Of a DNA stretch of 64,000 nucleotides, positions 26,439-35,878 are shown one piece after another. The position numbers were made by a program, and so were the translations under genes. Within the stretch, counting starts at the first letter, position 1. Each line of letters opens with the position of its first letter. This stretch comes from Promethearchaeota archaeon (GTDB lineage Archaea; Asgardarchaeota; Lokiarchaeia; Sigynarchaeales; SOKP01), in contig JAHPYY010000092.1 in NCBI GenBank assembly GCA_019058515.1, positions 1 through 64,000 of the forward strand, read 5' to 3'. The notes beneath the pieces were generated by a model. That model did not search any database. It was not told where the DNA came from and saw nothing but the letters and a program-made list of their open reading frames with translations.

Positions 26439-29420
26439 TTAATTTGTTCTTAAAATATCAACGATTCTGCCAACATTTGATTTCCTAATCTCCCAAAGGC
26501 TAGAAAATAGCATTATTGATAGAAATACTATTGCTACCAGAATAATTTGAAAAATTATCATCTCAAATGGAATCAAAAATGGTCGAGTGAATCCGTACAT
26601 ATAAATAGTGTAATCAAGGGCGTCTAATTGTATGTTGAAACTCCACGCAACAAAAAACCCAACGCTTCCTATAAGTGTACCCAGTAATAACAACACTAAT
26701 CCCTCACCTAGTTGAGACTTTATCAGAAACGATTTAGACACGCCCCTGACTCTCATCAAAGCTAATTCTCTCCTTTTTTCGATAATTGCTAAGTTTGTAA
26801 TGACTAATATCCCACACGCTGCGATGCTCAGTAAAAATGGAAATTGGAAATTCATCAAATCAATAGCGCTAAAAATACCTCCTCGATTCTCCAGAAAATC
26901 ATCATAAAGTTCCTTGAAGGTGGTAACATATAAAATCTCTTGTGGAAATTTTTTCCTAATAGTATTTCCTAAAGTGATTGGATTAATAGTTGAATCGTCT
27001 TTAATATCTACCAAATATGTGTAAGTGGTATCAGATAGATTATACATATTAATTGTGTTATTTAGGTAATTGAAGTTTATATATACATCGTTTCCGTAAG
27101 GATACCTTTGTTCGTAATAAAATAGAGGAGAACTAGAAATACCGGGTAATCTAGAACACAATCCAATTATTGTGAACACGAGCGTTTGTTCTTGGTTGTT
27201 TTTCAAATTGAATTTAAGTGACAACGGATCTCCGAGTTTAAAACCGTAATAATCAACCCAATCTCTTGAGAGCAAAACACCTTTTTTAGTGTTATTCAAC
27301 TTGGTAAGAACTCGAGTCGGATCTTCGCCATAAAAATACACACTGTCTAGTTCTGAAACATTTAATAGAGACATTGGATCGATACCTCTAGCCGTTATAC
27401 CTGATATGGTTGATCCTTCTGCTACATTTGCACTTGAAACCGAGATCTCTTCTATATCTGCTGAGAAGTTATACAACTTTCCCCGAAAATCCGTATAATT
27501 GAAGTTGGTGTCGTAGACAATGTCTAATTTCATATCTGCTCCGACATTGATGTAAACTTGATTAAATTCATGCTGATACTGACTTGCTGTTATGATCTGT
27601 CCTATAATGCCGAAGCAAATGGTCGTGCTAATAATAAAGATTAAGTGCAACGCTCTTTTGGGATTTCTTGTTATATTAGTTGCAACCAATTTACTCGTTT
27701 TGCGGGAAAAAATCGATGCAAATTTCTCGCATAATTTCGTAAATTTTACGATCAACCTAGTCGACATGATTTTTACAATTGCGTATATTAGCAAAAAGGG
27801 TGAGATCCATGTCAAAATTGGCATAAATGTAAAAAACAGACTTGAAAATATATATATGACAGGCATTATCATTGATGTAGACTCTAAAAAGTCCTGTATG
27901 ACGGTATATACTATAGGAAGAATGCCCAATATTAACGCAATCCATTCTCGTTTCCCTTTTTTCGGAACGCTTGCTAAATCCTCTTGATAATGGGGAACTA
28001 TCTCGATTACATTCATTTCGGCATACTTTTTAATAGGTCTATAGGTCGTCAATAATATTAAAACAACTGATATAATTATTGAAGTTATAATAGAGATTGG
28101 ATCTATATGCAAGGGATTTAATACTAGATATTCTCCGAAATCCTCACCTATAATCTGAGCAATAAGTCCGTATGAGACTCCAACACTAATGACTAAGCCG
28201 ATAAATCCACCCACTACTCCAACAAATATTGCTTCCATAAGAAATATTTTTGAAACTTGCCTACTTGACGCTCCGTGGCTCTTTAGTTGTCCAAACTCTC
28301 TTCTCCTTTGCTCTAAAACTAACCGAAATATTATTAAAGTTAGGAGAACGCCTAGTAAAATGGTAGGAATACTCACGAAGAAACTAAGCAGCTCAAATAA
28401 AGCTAACTGAGATTGGACATTATAAATTACGCTGCTTAGATCGTCGAATATATAAGCGTTAACATCTCCTGATTCGATAATTATTCGGTTTTTTAATGTC
28501 TCCAAATAACTAAGTGTACGCTCAGTATCAAAAAGCGGTAATCTCTCGCGCTTTAAATCGATAAAGTAAAGATATCCCATTTCCTCTACATAATCATCCT
28601 CGAAAAAATAACTTAAATTATCGACTACTTTTGTCTGAAACTCGAAATCTCCAAGAAGGTAACGATATGTTGGAGGAACATATTGTTGTGTTCTTATAGG
28701 TCCTTCATCGATATTGAATATGGTATATGTTTGGAACAAACTATAAAACTTTTGATAATCCCAGATTTCAAACAACCCTACAATTGTTATGGCATCAACG
28801 GTAAAGTTATAATCGATCCAATCGAATAATGTCTCGTTCCATTCCATATAATAACTGTGCAGATCAATTTTGTCTCCAATTGTTAAGTTGTATTCGGTAG
28901 CTGTGGCATTATCCATTAAGATTTGACCATCTTCTAATTTAGATAGGTTTAACATTTCTATTGTAAAGACATCTTTCAACTTGGGGGAATTTAGTAAGGT
29001 TTCGTCTAATCCTAGCAGGTAGACAGCATCTTCCGTCTTAGATGCATTCATTTCTTCTCCAGATTTTGCTATTTGAATACCTCCAGGAATATTCGCCCTT
29101 GGATATCGATAACTCGAATTATAAAATACCTTAGCACAGGTTGTGTATAAGTTATTTATCACACCGAGAGTATCTACTGTACTTTTAACGGTTTCTAATC
29201 CGTCAATAATGTCATCTCTATCAACATGAGAGTTGTAAATCATAAAATCGAAATCAATTCCCTCGAATCCTTTGTAAAGTTTATAATTAGTCAGACCATC
29301 CGCAGCAATTAAAATCCCACTAAGCAATGTGATCGAAATGATTATACCTGACATTACAGACAATGAACGCTTGGGATTCCTAAAGAATTGCTTGATGCTG
29401 TATCCTAATTTGAATAGCAT
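26439..29420 (-). CDS. FtsX/MacB-type ABC transporter permease (paralogue of 22394-25360)
   Basis: This 993-residue permease is clearly paralogous to the gene at 22394-25360 over its whole length, including the same N-terminal block (IKQFFRNPKRSLSVMSG), the same central EFGQLKSHGASSRQV loop and the same C-terminal EKRRELALMRVRGVS. The extracytoplasmic domains are more divergent than the membrane parts. It is the first gene of the set and is followed by the ATPase after 11 bases. Two such large copies per ATPase suggest a heterodimeric exporter. The substrate is unknown. Confidence 0.85.
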   Translation of the reverse strand: MLFKLGYSIKQFFRNPKRSLSVMSGIIISITLLSGILIAADGLTNYKLYKGFEGIDFDFMIYNSHVDRDDIIDGLETVKSTVDTLGVINNLYTTCAKVFYNSSYRYPRANIPGGIQIAKSGEEMNASKTEDAVYLLGLDETLLNSPKLKDVFTIEMLNLSKLEDGQILMDNATATEYNLTIGDKIDLHSYYMEWNETLFDWIDYNFTVDAITIVGLFEIWDYQKFYSLFQTYTIFNIDEGPIRTQQYVPPTYRYLLGDFEFQTKVVDNLSYFFEDDYVEEMGYLYFIDLKRERLPLFDTERTLSYLETLKNRIIIESGDVNAYIFDDLSSVIYNVQSQLALFELLSFFVSIPTILLGVLLTLIIFRLVLEQRRREFGQLKSHGASSRQVSKIFLMEAIFVGVVGGFIGLVISVGVSYGLIAQIIGEDFGEYLVLNPLHIDPISIITSIIISVVLILLTTYRPIKKYAEMNVIEIVPHYQEDLASVPKKGKREWIALILGILPIVYTVIQDFLESTSMIMPVIYIFSSLFFTFMPILTWISPFLLIYAIVKIMSTRLIVKFTKLCEKFASIFSRKTSKLVATNITRNPKRALHLIFIISTTICFGIIGQIITASQYQHEFNQVYINVGADMKLDIVYDTNFNYTDFRGKLYNFSADIEEISVSSANVAEGSTISGITARGIDPMSLLNVSELDSVYFYGEDPTRVLTKLNNTKKGVLLSRDWVDYYGFKLGDPLSLKFNLKNNQEQTLVFTIIGLCSRLPGISSSPLFYYEQRYPYGNDVYINFNYLNNTINMYNLSDTTYTYLVDIKDDSTINPITLGNTIRKKFPQEILYVTTFKELYDDFLENRGGIFSAIDLMNFQFPFLLSIAACGILVITNLAIIEKRRELALMRVRGVSKSFLIKSQLGEGLVLLLLGTLIGSVGFFVAWSFNIQLDALDYTIYMYGFTRPFLIPFEMIIFQIILVAIVFLSIMLFSSLWEIRKSNVGRIVDILRTN

Positions 29421-29561
29421 AGTTTTATTTAATTTTTTATAGATTAACGATTGAAAATTATGTTAAAATAAGCTATCTAACTTTTAAAGTATTTAGGTAT
29501 AGTTTTCGTACTAATAAATCGATATAAAAAAAAAAATTCAAAGTAAATTGTCATCCTTAAT

Positions 29562-30158
29562 TTACTTTCGATTAAATTTAATGAATGGAACCATAAACGG
29601 AACTCTAAGCGAATATGAAATGTAATCCTCTTTAAAGCGTTTCTTAAGTGAGAGATCTTCGATTTTAGCTAACCCTATATACAGCAAAACCTCCACGACC
29701 CAAATCGTTACTAAGAAAATGTAGCTCGAAATACCCCCATCTATGGGAGTAATCGGAGAAGTGCGTAAACATAAAATTGTGAGCGCCAAAGTCATAATTA
29801 TTATTCCGAAGTATTGAGGATGGCGTAAATATTTATATGGACCACTTATGACAAGGCCTTGTTTACGATTTTTAATTATGAAAATTAAACTATAAATAAA
29901 AATCACCAGCCCTACTAACGCTATAATTAACTCTGGAGAGGTTATGAGAAAAAGGAAGTCGTTCCAAATCATCGTAGGGAAGCTAAAAAGGAAAATAAAA
30001 TATCCTATTAAAGGGATGCTCATAATTCCAAACCAAATTCCCGTAGCTGGTACATACTGCAAAATAGGCACAATATAACCTGAAAATTTCAAGAAAATTT
30101 CCTTTACACTATATTTTTTTGATTTATAAGGTAGTTCTTCATCCAAGTGTATCATCAC
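29562..30158 (-). CDS. ICMT-like membrane methyltransferase
   Basis: This 198-residue protein has about five membrane helices and the C-terminal signature GPYKYLRHPQYFG, followed by a hydrophobic helix and DYISYSLRVP. This is the isoprenylcysteine carboxyl-methyltransferase/phospholipid-methyltransferase fold. The reaction would be SAM-dependent methylation of a membrane lipid or prenylated group. The frame opens at GTG 30158, but the GAGGTGAT sequence there looks like a ribosome site, so translation may begin at TTG 30146 or a nearby codon. It is divergent from the regulator at 30372. Confidence 0.75.
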   Translation of the reverse strand: MMIHLDEELPYKSKKYSVKEIFLKFSGYIVPILQYVPATGIWFGIMSIPLIGYFIFLFSFPTMIWNDFLFLITSPELIIALVGLVIFIYSLIFIIKNRKQGLVISGPYKYLRHPQYFGIIIMTLALTILCLRTSPITPIDGGISSYIFLVTIWVVEVLLYIGLAKIEDLSLKKRFKEDYISYSLRVPFMVPFIKFNRK

Positions 30159-30371
30159 CTCGACATATTATAATACATTGATTAATGAACAACTCATTCG
30201 AAATATAATAAATGTGGTGCGATTTTCTAATTAATTTTGGACTCTTTTTAAATGAACTACCTATAGAGAGTTAAATCTAATTTAATAGTTAGAAAACTAC
30301 TCCAGAATTATTTAAAATTAGAGTTCTTATGGTTAATAGAGAGGTAAAATAATTTGTAACTCTGACTAATC

Positions 30372-31136
30372 ATGATAAATTATCACCAGAACCCAGAAAA
30401 CTCGAATAGTTACCTGAAAAATCGTTGGCCATTCGTTCTACTAATAGTTTTCTTACTTTTCGTTATAACATTTCTTCTATTTACACTTCTAGATAATCTT
30501 GTTTACACGGAATACGATGATCACGAAATATACTTTGTCTTCAGATCTGTTTTATCTTCCTCTTTTAACACTTTTATTTCAGTCTTCATCATATTTTTAA
30601 CAGTAACAGTTGCTGTTTTATCATTTAAAGAATTCAGGGATTACTTCAGAATGAAATCGCTTCCGATACAATCGAGTCAATATTTAACATTTGATGACAT
30701 TTTTGAAAACGAAAATCGAAGGAATATAATTAATAGCATATTAAACGAGCCAGGAATCCACCATAACGAGCTTCAAAGGCGATGTAATCTCCAAACTGGA
30801 CAATTACAATGGCACCTTCAAGTTTTATTAAGATATAAAATTATAAAGAAAAAGAAAGTTGGCCAATATTCGGTTTTTTATCCTAATTTTAAAGGACAGA
30901 CATTTGATGATTATACCATTGACACTATCGCCAAATCAAAAACTACCTTGAAAATACTCGATATTATAGAAACCAATCCAGGGATTATATCAAGTAAGAT
31001 AGCAGATCAATTAGAGTTGAGTCGTAGTTCCGTAAAGTATCACGTCGACAAACTTTTAGACGAAAAACTAATTTACACCGAAAAGAAAGGGAGGGAGATT
31101 GAACTATTCCCTAAGATTGAAGATCTATCTAATTAA
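30372..31136 (+). CDS. Membrane-tethered transcriptional regulator with two winged-helix domains
   Basis: This 254-residue protein has two N-terminal membrane helices (about 19-43 and 64-87) followed by two cytoplasmic winged-helix domains. The first spans about 112-176 (NEPGIHHNELQRRCNLQ) and the second about 190-248 (NPGIISSKIADQLELSRSSVKYH). This ArsR/MarR-like tandem wHTH architecture with membrane anchoring is common in euryarchaea and Asgards, but its targets are usually unknown. It is divergent from the ICMT-like gene and may regulate it or the ABC exporter. It has no recognisable sensory domain beyond the membrane part. Confidence 0.75.
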   Translation: MINYHQNPENSNSYLKNRWPFVLLIVFLLFVITFLLFTLLDNLVYTEYDDHEIYFVFRSVLSSSFNTFISVFIIFLTVTVAVLSFKEFRDYFRMKSLPIQSSQYLTFDDIFENENRRNIINSILNEPGIHHNELQRRCNLQTGQLQWHLQVLLRYKIIKKKKVGQYSVFYPNFKGQTFDDYTIDTIAKSKTTLKILDIIETNPGIISSKIADQLELSRSSVKYHVDKLLDEKLIYTEKKGREIELFPKIEDLSN

Positions 31137-31160
31137 AGGTTCTGAATAGCACGAAAACAA

Positions 31161-32054
31161 TTAAATCAAAAGTTTAGGATACTTATTTACTCTCGACATT
31201 TCGATATCAATTATTTCTTCTAATAATTCTTCTCTTTCTTTTCCAGCTAATACTTCAAGTTTTCTAATTCCAAGTGGATCAACTTTATCTCTTAGTAAAT
31301 TGATTTCTCTTATTGTTGGTGGAATCGTTTCTTTTAGATCATTCGGTATTACTAAGTCGAATCCCGTGGAATTTTTCACCTTATCAAGCTCTACACCCGG
31401 ATGAATACTATGCAACCTCATCTTTTTTTTTGCATCGTTAAAATTTAAATACGCTAAGTTTGTTACGACACACTGAGGTCCGGAACCTCCACATATACTG
31501 TTCTTTCCGTTAGGAAAACCCACGCCTGATATAAAGAATAGCTTTTCAGATGGAACAAAAGTTCTCGTGTCATGTCGTGGTGTATATAAGAATGATCCCC
31601 GTGCGTAAAACATGCTGAAATCCGCAATCCCTGCGCAACCAGGCAAACGAATTTTTGGGTTTTTCCAATCTCCTATACAAATATTATTCGTGTTGCCGTA
31701 TTGGTCCACTTGAGCCGGTCTAAACCATTCAATCGTAGTAAGTTTATCCGAAGGAAGCGATTCTAATGTACATTCTCCTGAATTTTGAAACCTGTAAGCT
31801 CTAGCGGTGTTCATCTCCAAGTATAATAATGAAACTTGTCTAGGTTCTATGACAAAAGTATTTCCCATGATATAATGATAAATTGCTTCGGGTGAGTGAG
31901 TTAGTTTTGCCAACGTAAACGCAGACCATACCATGGGAGTTGCTACTCCAACAATCATAACATCGTCGTTTTTGACCTCTCGTGCCATTAGCACAGTCAT
32001 CATTTCGTCAACTGTGTAATCTTTTGAATATTCACTCAAACTCGTCTTCTCCAA
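31161..32054 (-). CDS. Class I CoA-transferase beta-like subunit (GctB/IpdB type)
   Basis: This 297-residue protein has GctB-type segments: VAREV-like N-terminus, AQVDQYGNTNN, IRLPGCAGIADF, VTNLAYLNF, LHSIHPGVELDKVKNSTGFDL and the PPT/LRDKVDPLGIRKL tail. In glutaconate and acetoacetate CoA-transferases, the beta subunit carries a catalytic Glu in a Y-E-S-G-like motif; here the equivalent stretch reads YIMG (61-64), with Ile in place of Glu. If that alignment is right it is not an ordinary transferase and may be a hydrolase or ring-cleaving enzyme like IpdAB. The alpha partner is at 35879, separated by the threonine genes. The start is TTG 32054. Confidence 0.8.
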   Translation of the reverse strand: MEKTSLSEYSKDYTVDEMMTVLMAREVKNDDVMIVGVATPMVWSAFTLAKLTHSPEAIYHYIMGNTFVIEPRQVSLLYLEMNTARAYRFQNSGECTLESLPSDKLTTIEWFRPAQVDQYGNTNNICIGDWKNPKIRLPGCAGIADFSMFYARGSFLYTPRHDTRTFVPSEKLFFISGVGFPNGKNSICGGSGPQCVVTNLAYLNFNDAKKKMRLHSIHPGVELDKVKNSTGFDLVIPNDLKETIPPTIREINLLRDKVDPLGIRKLEVLAGKEREELLEEIIDIEMSRVNKYPKLLI

Positions 32055-32136
32055 AGAGTTATTATATCTTTAAAATTTACCTAATCAATTTCTAGGAAAA
32101 TTCTTCAATATTAAAAAATTTATAGAATAGGTTACT

Positions 32137-32748
32137 ATGTTTATTATCTGTTTTGATTTGGAGGGTGTTTTTACCCCTGAAGTGTGGATTGCTGTAAGTG
32201 AATCGACTGGAATTGATGAGCTCAAATACACAACCAGAGATATATCTGATTACGATGTTCTTATGAAAAATCGCTTAAAAATTCTTGAAAATAATAATAT
32301 TACGCTAAAACAAATTCAAAATGTAATTTCAAAAATGGATCTTTTGTCAGGAGCAAAAGAATTTCTTGATTATATCAGAAAATATGCTCAAATAATTATT
32401 GTCACAGATAGTTATATCGAGTTTGCAATGCCTTTCATGAAGAAATTAGGATATCCATTGTGTTTTTGTCATAATCTCGAGATAAATGACGAAGGTATTA
32501 TTAAGAATTACCATATTCGTATTAGAGAGATGAAAAAGCAAACAGTATTATCCTTGAAAAAACTAAACTACGATATTATAGCAGTGGGTGATTCTTATAA
32601 CGATATACCAATGTTATTAGAAGCCAAACATGGAGTCCTTTTCAGACCACCTAAAAATGTCATTGACAAGTATCCCCAATTCCCTGTAGTTAATGAATAT
32701 TCTGAACTCATTGACTTGCTTTCTTCCTATTTAGGTTTCGATTTTTAA
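32137..32748 (+). CDS. thrH: ThrH-type HAD phosphatase / phosphoserine:homoserine phosphotransferase
   Basis: This 203-residue HAD enzyme matches Pseudomonas ThrH closely over its length: FDLEGVFTPEVWIAVSESTGI with the DxE nucleophile motif (Asp7, Glu9), TTRDISDYDVLMKNRL, motif II VTDSY and motif III VGDSYNDIPML. ThrH dephosphorylates phosphoserine and can transfer the phosphate to homoserine. Here it is next to thrC and hom, which supports a role in making O-phosphohomoserine for threonine, in place of the usual homoserine kinase ThrB. It is convergent with thrC (12 bases apart). It is cytoplasmic. Confidence 0.85.
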   Translation: MFIICFDLEGVFTPEVWIAVSESTGIDELKYTTRDISDYDVLMKNRLKILENNNITLKQIQNVISKMDLLSGAKEFLDYIRKYAQIIIVTDSYIEFAMPFMKKLGYPLCFCHNLEINDEGIIKNYHIRIREMKKQTVLSLKKLNYDIIAVGDSYNDIPMLLEAKHGVLFRPPKNVIDKYPQFPVVNEYSELIDLLSSYLGFDF

Positions 32749-32760
32749 AAATAAAAAATT

Positions 32761-34119
32761 TTAGTTATGAAATTTATTTAATAAAAAATCTTTGAAATCT
32801 TGGTAATTCCGAATAACTTTTGGATTTGGTAATTCCATAGCATTACATATCGTTTTTAATGAATTGGGGGTCTCAGGAGTAATATTTATTAATGAAATAA
32901 TCTCGTCTGGAAATTTTGAAGGATGGGCGGTTTCAAAAGTAATTGATTTAAGGTTATCGTCCTCAGAATTATTGATGCGATAGTTTGTAATTGCTGCCCA
33001 TCCTACAGCTCCGTGAGGTTCAATTATTTTATTGTGTGTTTTATAAAAATCAACTATTGTCTCCTTAGTATCTCCATCATTTATAGAATACGAAACGATA
33101 TCATTTCGGAGTTGTTCCATATCAGGTAATCTTTGAATGTATCCATTTTCATCTATTTGCCCGCCGTAAAGATCAAAAATTCTGGCTAAATTTGATGGGT
33201 GTCCTACATTCATGGCGTTAGATATACAATTTTTCGAGGGTTCCACTTTTCTATAAACACCAGTTCTTAAAAATGTTGGGAATTCGTCGTTTTCATTAAC
33301 TGCAGAAATAAATCGCCTAACAGGGAGCCCCATTTTCATAGCAATTAAACCTCCTGTAAGATTTCCAAAATTTCCCGAGGGAACAGAAAATACGACTTTT
33401 TCTCCCTTTTTTTTTACAATACGAGAGTAACTCCAGAAGTAATAAAGGGTTTGGGGCAAAAGACGACCGAAATTTATAGAATTTGCAGACGATAGGTTGA
33501 GGTATTTTAACTCCTCATCTTTAAAAGCAGATTTTACAAGAAATTGACAGTCGTCAAATTTTCCGTTTATTCCAATAGCAATCACATTTTTACCTAGGGT
33601 TGTCATCTGTTTCCTTTGCAAAACACTAATTTCCTCTTTTGGATACAAAACCACAACCTTAATATTAGGCATTTTGTAAAAAGCTTGAGCTACGGCACCC
33701 CCCGTATCACCTGAAGTTGCAGTTAATATTATTACTTCCTTATTTTCTATATTAAGAAAATATTCCATTAATTTAGCTAGCATCCTAGCTCCGAAATCTT
33801 TAAAACTGCAAGTAGGACCGCGATCTAAATAACATATGTAATCATTATTGGTTATTTTTTCAATAGGAATTTCAAAATTTAACGCGCTAACTATAATTTC
33901 CTTGAGTTGTTTTTCTGAAATAGTACTACCGATAAATTTTGAAATTATCGTATACGCGATTTCACTAAAATCCATATTTTTAAAAGAATTAAGAGATTCA
34001 GCAGATATTTGAGGGATATTATTCAACATGTACAACCCGCGATCTAATGCTTGACCCAATAAAATTGCTGCCTTAAAATCTACATCTTCTGAATTATAAT
34101 TTGTAGAGTGAAATTCCAT
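32761..34119 (-). CDS. thrC: Threonine synthase
   Basis: This 452-residue PLP enzyme converts O-phosphohomoserine to threonine. The pyridoxal lysine lies in CSFKDFGARM, the phosphate loop is VPSGNFGNLTGG, and TATSGDTGGA is the fold-type II motif. Length matches the long (bacterial-type, yeast-like) threonine synthases. It begins at ATG 34119, directly after the stop of hom at 34120, so the two are co-transcribed and probably translationally coupled. Confidence 0.92.
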   Translation of the reverse strand: MEFHSTNYNSEDVDFKAAILLGQALDRGLYMLNNIPQISAESLNSFKNMDFSEIAYTIISKFIGSTISEKQLKEIIVSALNFEIPIEKITNNDYICYLDRGPTCSFKDFGARMLAKLMEYFLNIENKEVIILTATSGDTGGAVAQAFYKMPNIKVVVLYPKEEISVLQRKQMTTLGKNVIAIGINGKFDDCQFLVKSAFKDEELKYLNLSSANSINFGRLLPQTLYYFWSYSRIVKKKGEKVVFSVPSGNFGNLTGGLIAMKMGLPVRRFISAVNENDEFPTFLRTGVYRKVEPSKNCISNAMNVGHPSNLARIFDLYGGQIDENGYIQRLPDMEQLRNDIVSYSINDGDTKETIVDFYKTHNKIIEPHGAVGWAAITNYRINNSEDDNLKSITFETAHPSKFPDEIISLINITPETPNSLKTICNAMELPNPKVIRNYQDFKDFLLNKFHN

Positions 34120-35175
34120 TTATACCACCGTTTTTTGAAAATCCTTCTTAATTTGCTTTTCAAATTTCCTTTCCACAATGATATTAATTAGATCGTTTAA
34201 AATCGCAGAAGCCGCTTCATATCCACCAGCTCCATTTCCTATTAATATAATCGATCCCGCAAATTCTGTCTGTAGTTTAATAAGATTTAGAGTACCGCCA
34301 ATATTTAGAGGTGAATCTTGTTTTATTAACCTCGGCTCAACGATTAATTTGCCTTCCTCCGCGATAGCTAAATGTTTTATTACATAACCATCCAGTTTTA
34401 CCAATTCTAGGGCTTGTGAGTTAATATTGGTGATCCCTTCGATTTTCACGTCTTCGATGCTTTTTGAGTAGCTAAGAAACTCATTCGCTAGAATTACTAA
34501 TTTCCCAGCAGAGTCAAATCCACCAATGTCTAATTGTGGATTGGCTTCCGCATACCCTAACTCCTGCGCTTCCTTTAATGCCAGCTCGAAAGAAATTCCT
34601 TCGGTTGCCATTCTGCTCAAAATATAATTGCTTGTTCCATTGAGAATTGCTTCAATGCGAGTAATCTTATTCCCAATTAAGTTTCTCTTTAACGATAATA
34701 TAGGAACGCAACTAGCAACGGTTGCTTCGTATTTTACGATGCAACTCTTTTTTCTAGCCAGATCTTTAATCTTTTCGTAGTGTAAGAAAAATGGCGCTTT
34801 GTTTGCCGAAATTACATCAATATTGTTATTTAACGCTTCGATAATATGCGTTAGTGCAGGTTCTCCAGTGATTGGATTAGTGGGGGTTGCTTCAATGCAT
34901 ATATCAAAATTTAATTTTGAGATTAAGTCTTTTGCTTTAAGGTTCTCGTTCCAAAACTCACTTTTTTTAACATCTGCTCCCTTAGCTAAAATATCTTCTA
35001 AAATAATACCTTTATTATTAATTATAGCACCAGCTTGCTTAAATATAGCAGTTATTTTACAGTCACAATCGTAAATCTCTTTAATTTTACTATACTTTTC
35101 TTTAAATAATTTTAAAAAACATGTTCCAACATTACCTTTACCGATTAAGCAGATTTTTAGTTCCATATTAATCAT
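34120..35175 (-). CDS. hom: Homoserine dehydrogenase
   Basis: This 351-residue enzyme reduces aspartate semialdehyde to homoserine with NAD(P)H. The Rossmann motif is LIGKGNVGTC. Catalytic-domain motifs are SANKAPFF, YEATVASCVPIL, LNGTSNYILSRM and AQELGYAEANPQLDIGGFDSA-like (split here for brevity). It lacks the C-terminal ACT domain of long forms; a separate ACT protein is encoded 14 bases upstream at 35190. An alternative start is Met4 (ATG at 35166), which gives the more usual N-terminus. It forms an operon with thrC. Confidence 0.92.
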   Translation of the reverse strand: MINMELKICLIGKGNVGTCFLKLFKEKYSKIKEIYDCDCKITAIFKQAGAIINNKGIILEDILAKGADVKKSEFWNENLKAKDLISKLNFDICIEATPTNPITGEPALTHIIEALNNNIDVISANKAPFFLHYEKIKDLARKKSCIVKYEATVASCVPILSLKRNLIGNKITRIEAILNGTSNYILSRMATEGISFELALKEAQELGYAEANPQLDIGGFDSAGKLVILANEFLSYSKSIEDVKIEGITNINSQALELVKLDGYVIKHLAIAEEGKLIVEPRLIKQDSPLNIGGTLNLIKLQTEFAGSIILIGNGAGGYEAASAILNDLINIIVERKFEKQIKKDFQKTVV

Positions 35176-35189
35176 TGATTTTAAATATT

Positions 35190-35681
35190 CTATGAATGTA
35201 TTAAAAAAAGACCTTTCTCCTTACATATATTCTCAATTTCGTTAATTAACTCCATTTTTGTCATCAATTCTGGGAATTCAATTTTCATTTTAACGTTGCT
35301 TATCTCTTTAAATCCAGTGAATTTTGCTTGTAATTCTCGAACTCTAATGTTTTTTAAATCTAAGCGTTTTATCGTGTCGGTTATATCTGAATCGAAAACG
35401 TGACCAGATAATATTACTGTCATCATCTGATTTTTAGAGCCTATAGAGACTTTATTGATTTCGATCTTTTTTTCAATTAATTCTTTTTTTATGTTATTTA
35501 AGGATAAATCTATTAGCTCTTTGTTGATCTCAAACCAAACTGTGACTGGAATCATATTATTTGTCTTTTTATCGTGATAGTGTAAAATCCCATAAATGTT
35601 TCCACCATTCTGGGAGATTGGCTTAATCATTTCTATAAGAGTACCTGGAATATCCGGCAATTTAGCTTCCAAATATATCAT
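35190..35681 (-). CDS. ACT-domain regulatory protein of the threonine operon
   Basis: This 163-residue protein opens with an ACT domain (YLEAKLPDIPGTLIEMIKPI, with PGTL in the ligand loop) and has a second, more divergent regulatory half. Stand-alone ACT proteins located just before hom are common in archaea and are thought to give feedback control by threonine or another amino acid. It is the first gene of the leftward ACT-hom-thrC operon; the intergenic gap to hom is 14 bases. Confidence 0.8.
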   Translation of the reverse strand: MIYLEAKLPDIPGTLIEMIKPISQNGGNIYGILHYHDKKTNNMIPVTVWFEINKELIDLSLNNIKKELIEKKIEINKVSIGSKNQMMTVILSGHVFDSDITDTIKRLDLKNIRVRELQAKFTGFKEISNVKMKIEFPELMTKMELINEIENICKEKGLFLIHS

Positions 35682-35878
35682 ATTGAAAAACTCTCAAATT
35701 TTTAATAATTTTTCAGTAATAGTGAAGGCAAAAAATCTAACTTTACTATTTTACAATTACTTCGTCATTGTAAACATTTTAGTTTTTCGAAATACAACCA
35801 TTTTTTTGAGAATTGTTATCTATTATTTCCATATTTAGTGAAATTACAACTAATAACCATTTACTTAAAAAGGAAGTG

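Noticed and set aside
27592..27987. 131-codon plus-strand frame inside the permease gene
   Set aside because: It lies opposite a strongly conserved FtsX permease coding frame and its hydrophobic sequence is the mirror of membrane helices; a shadow.
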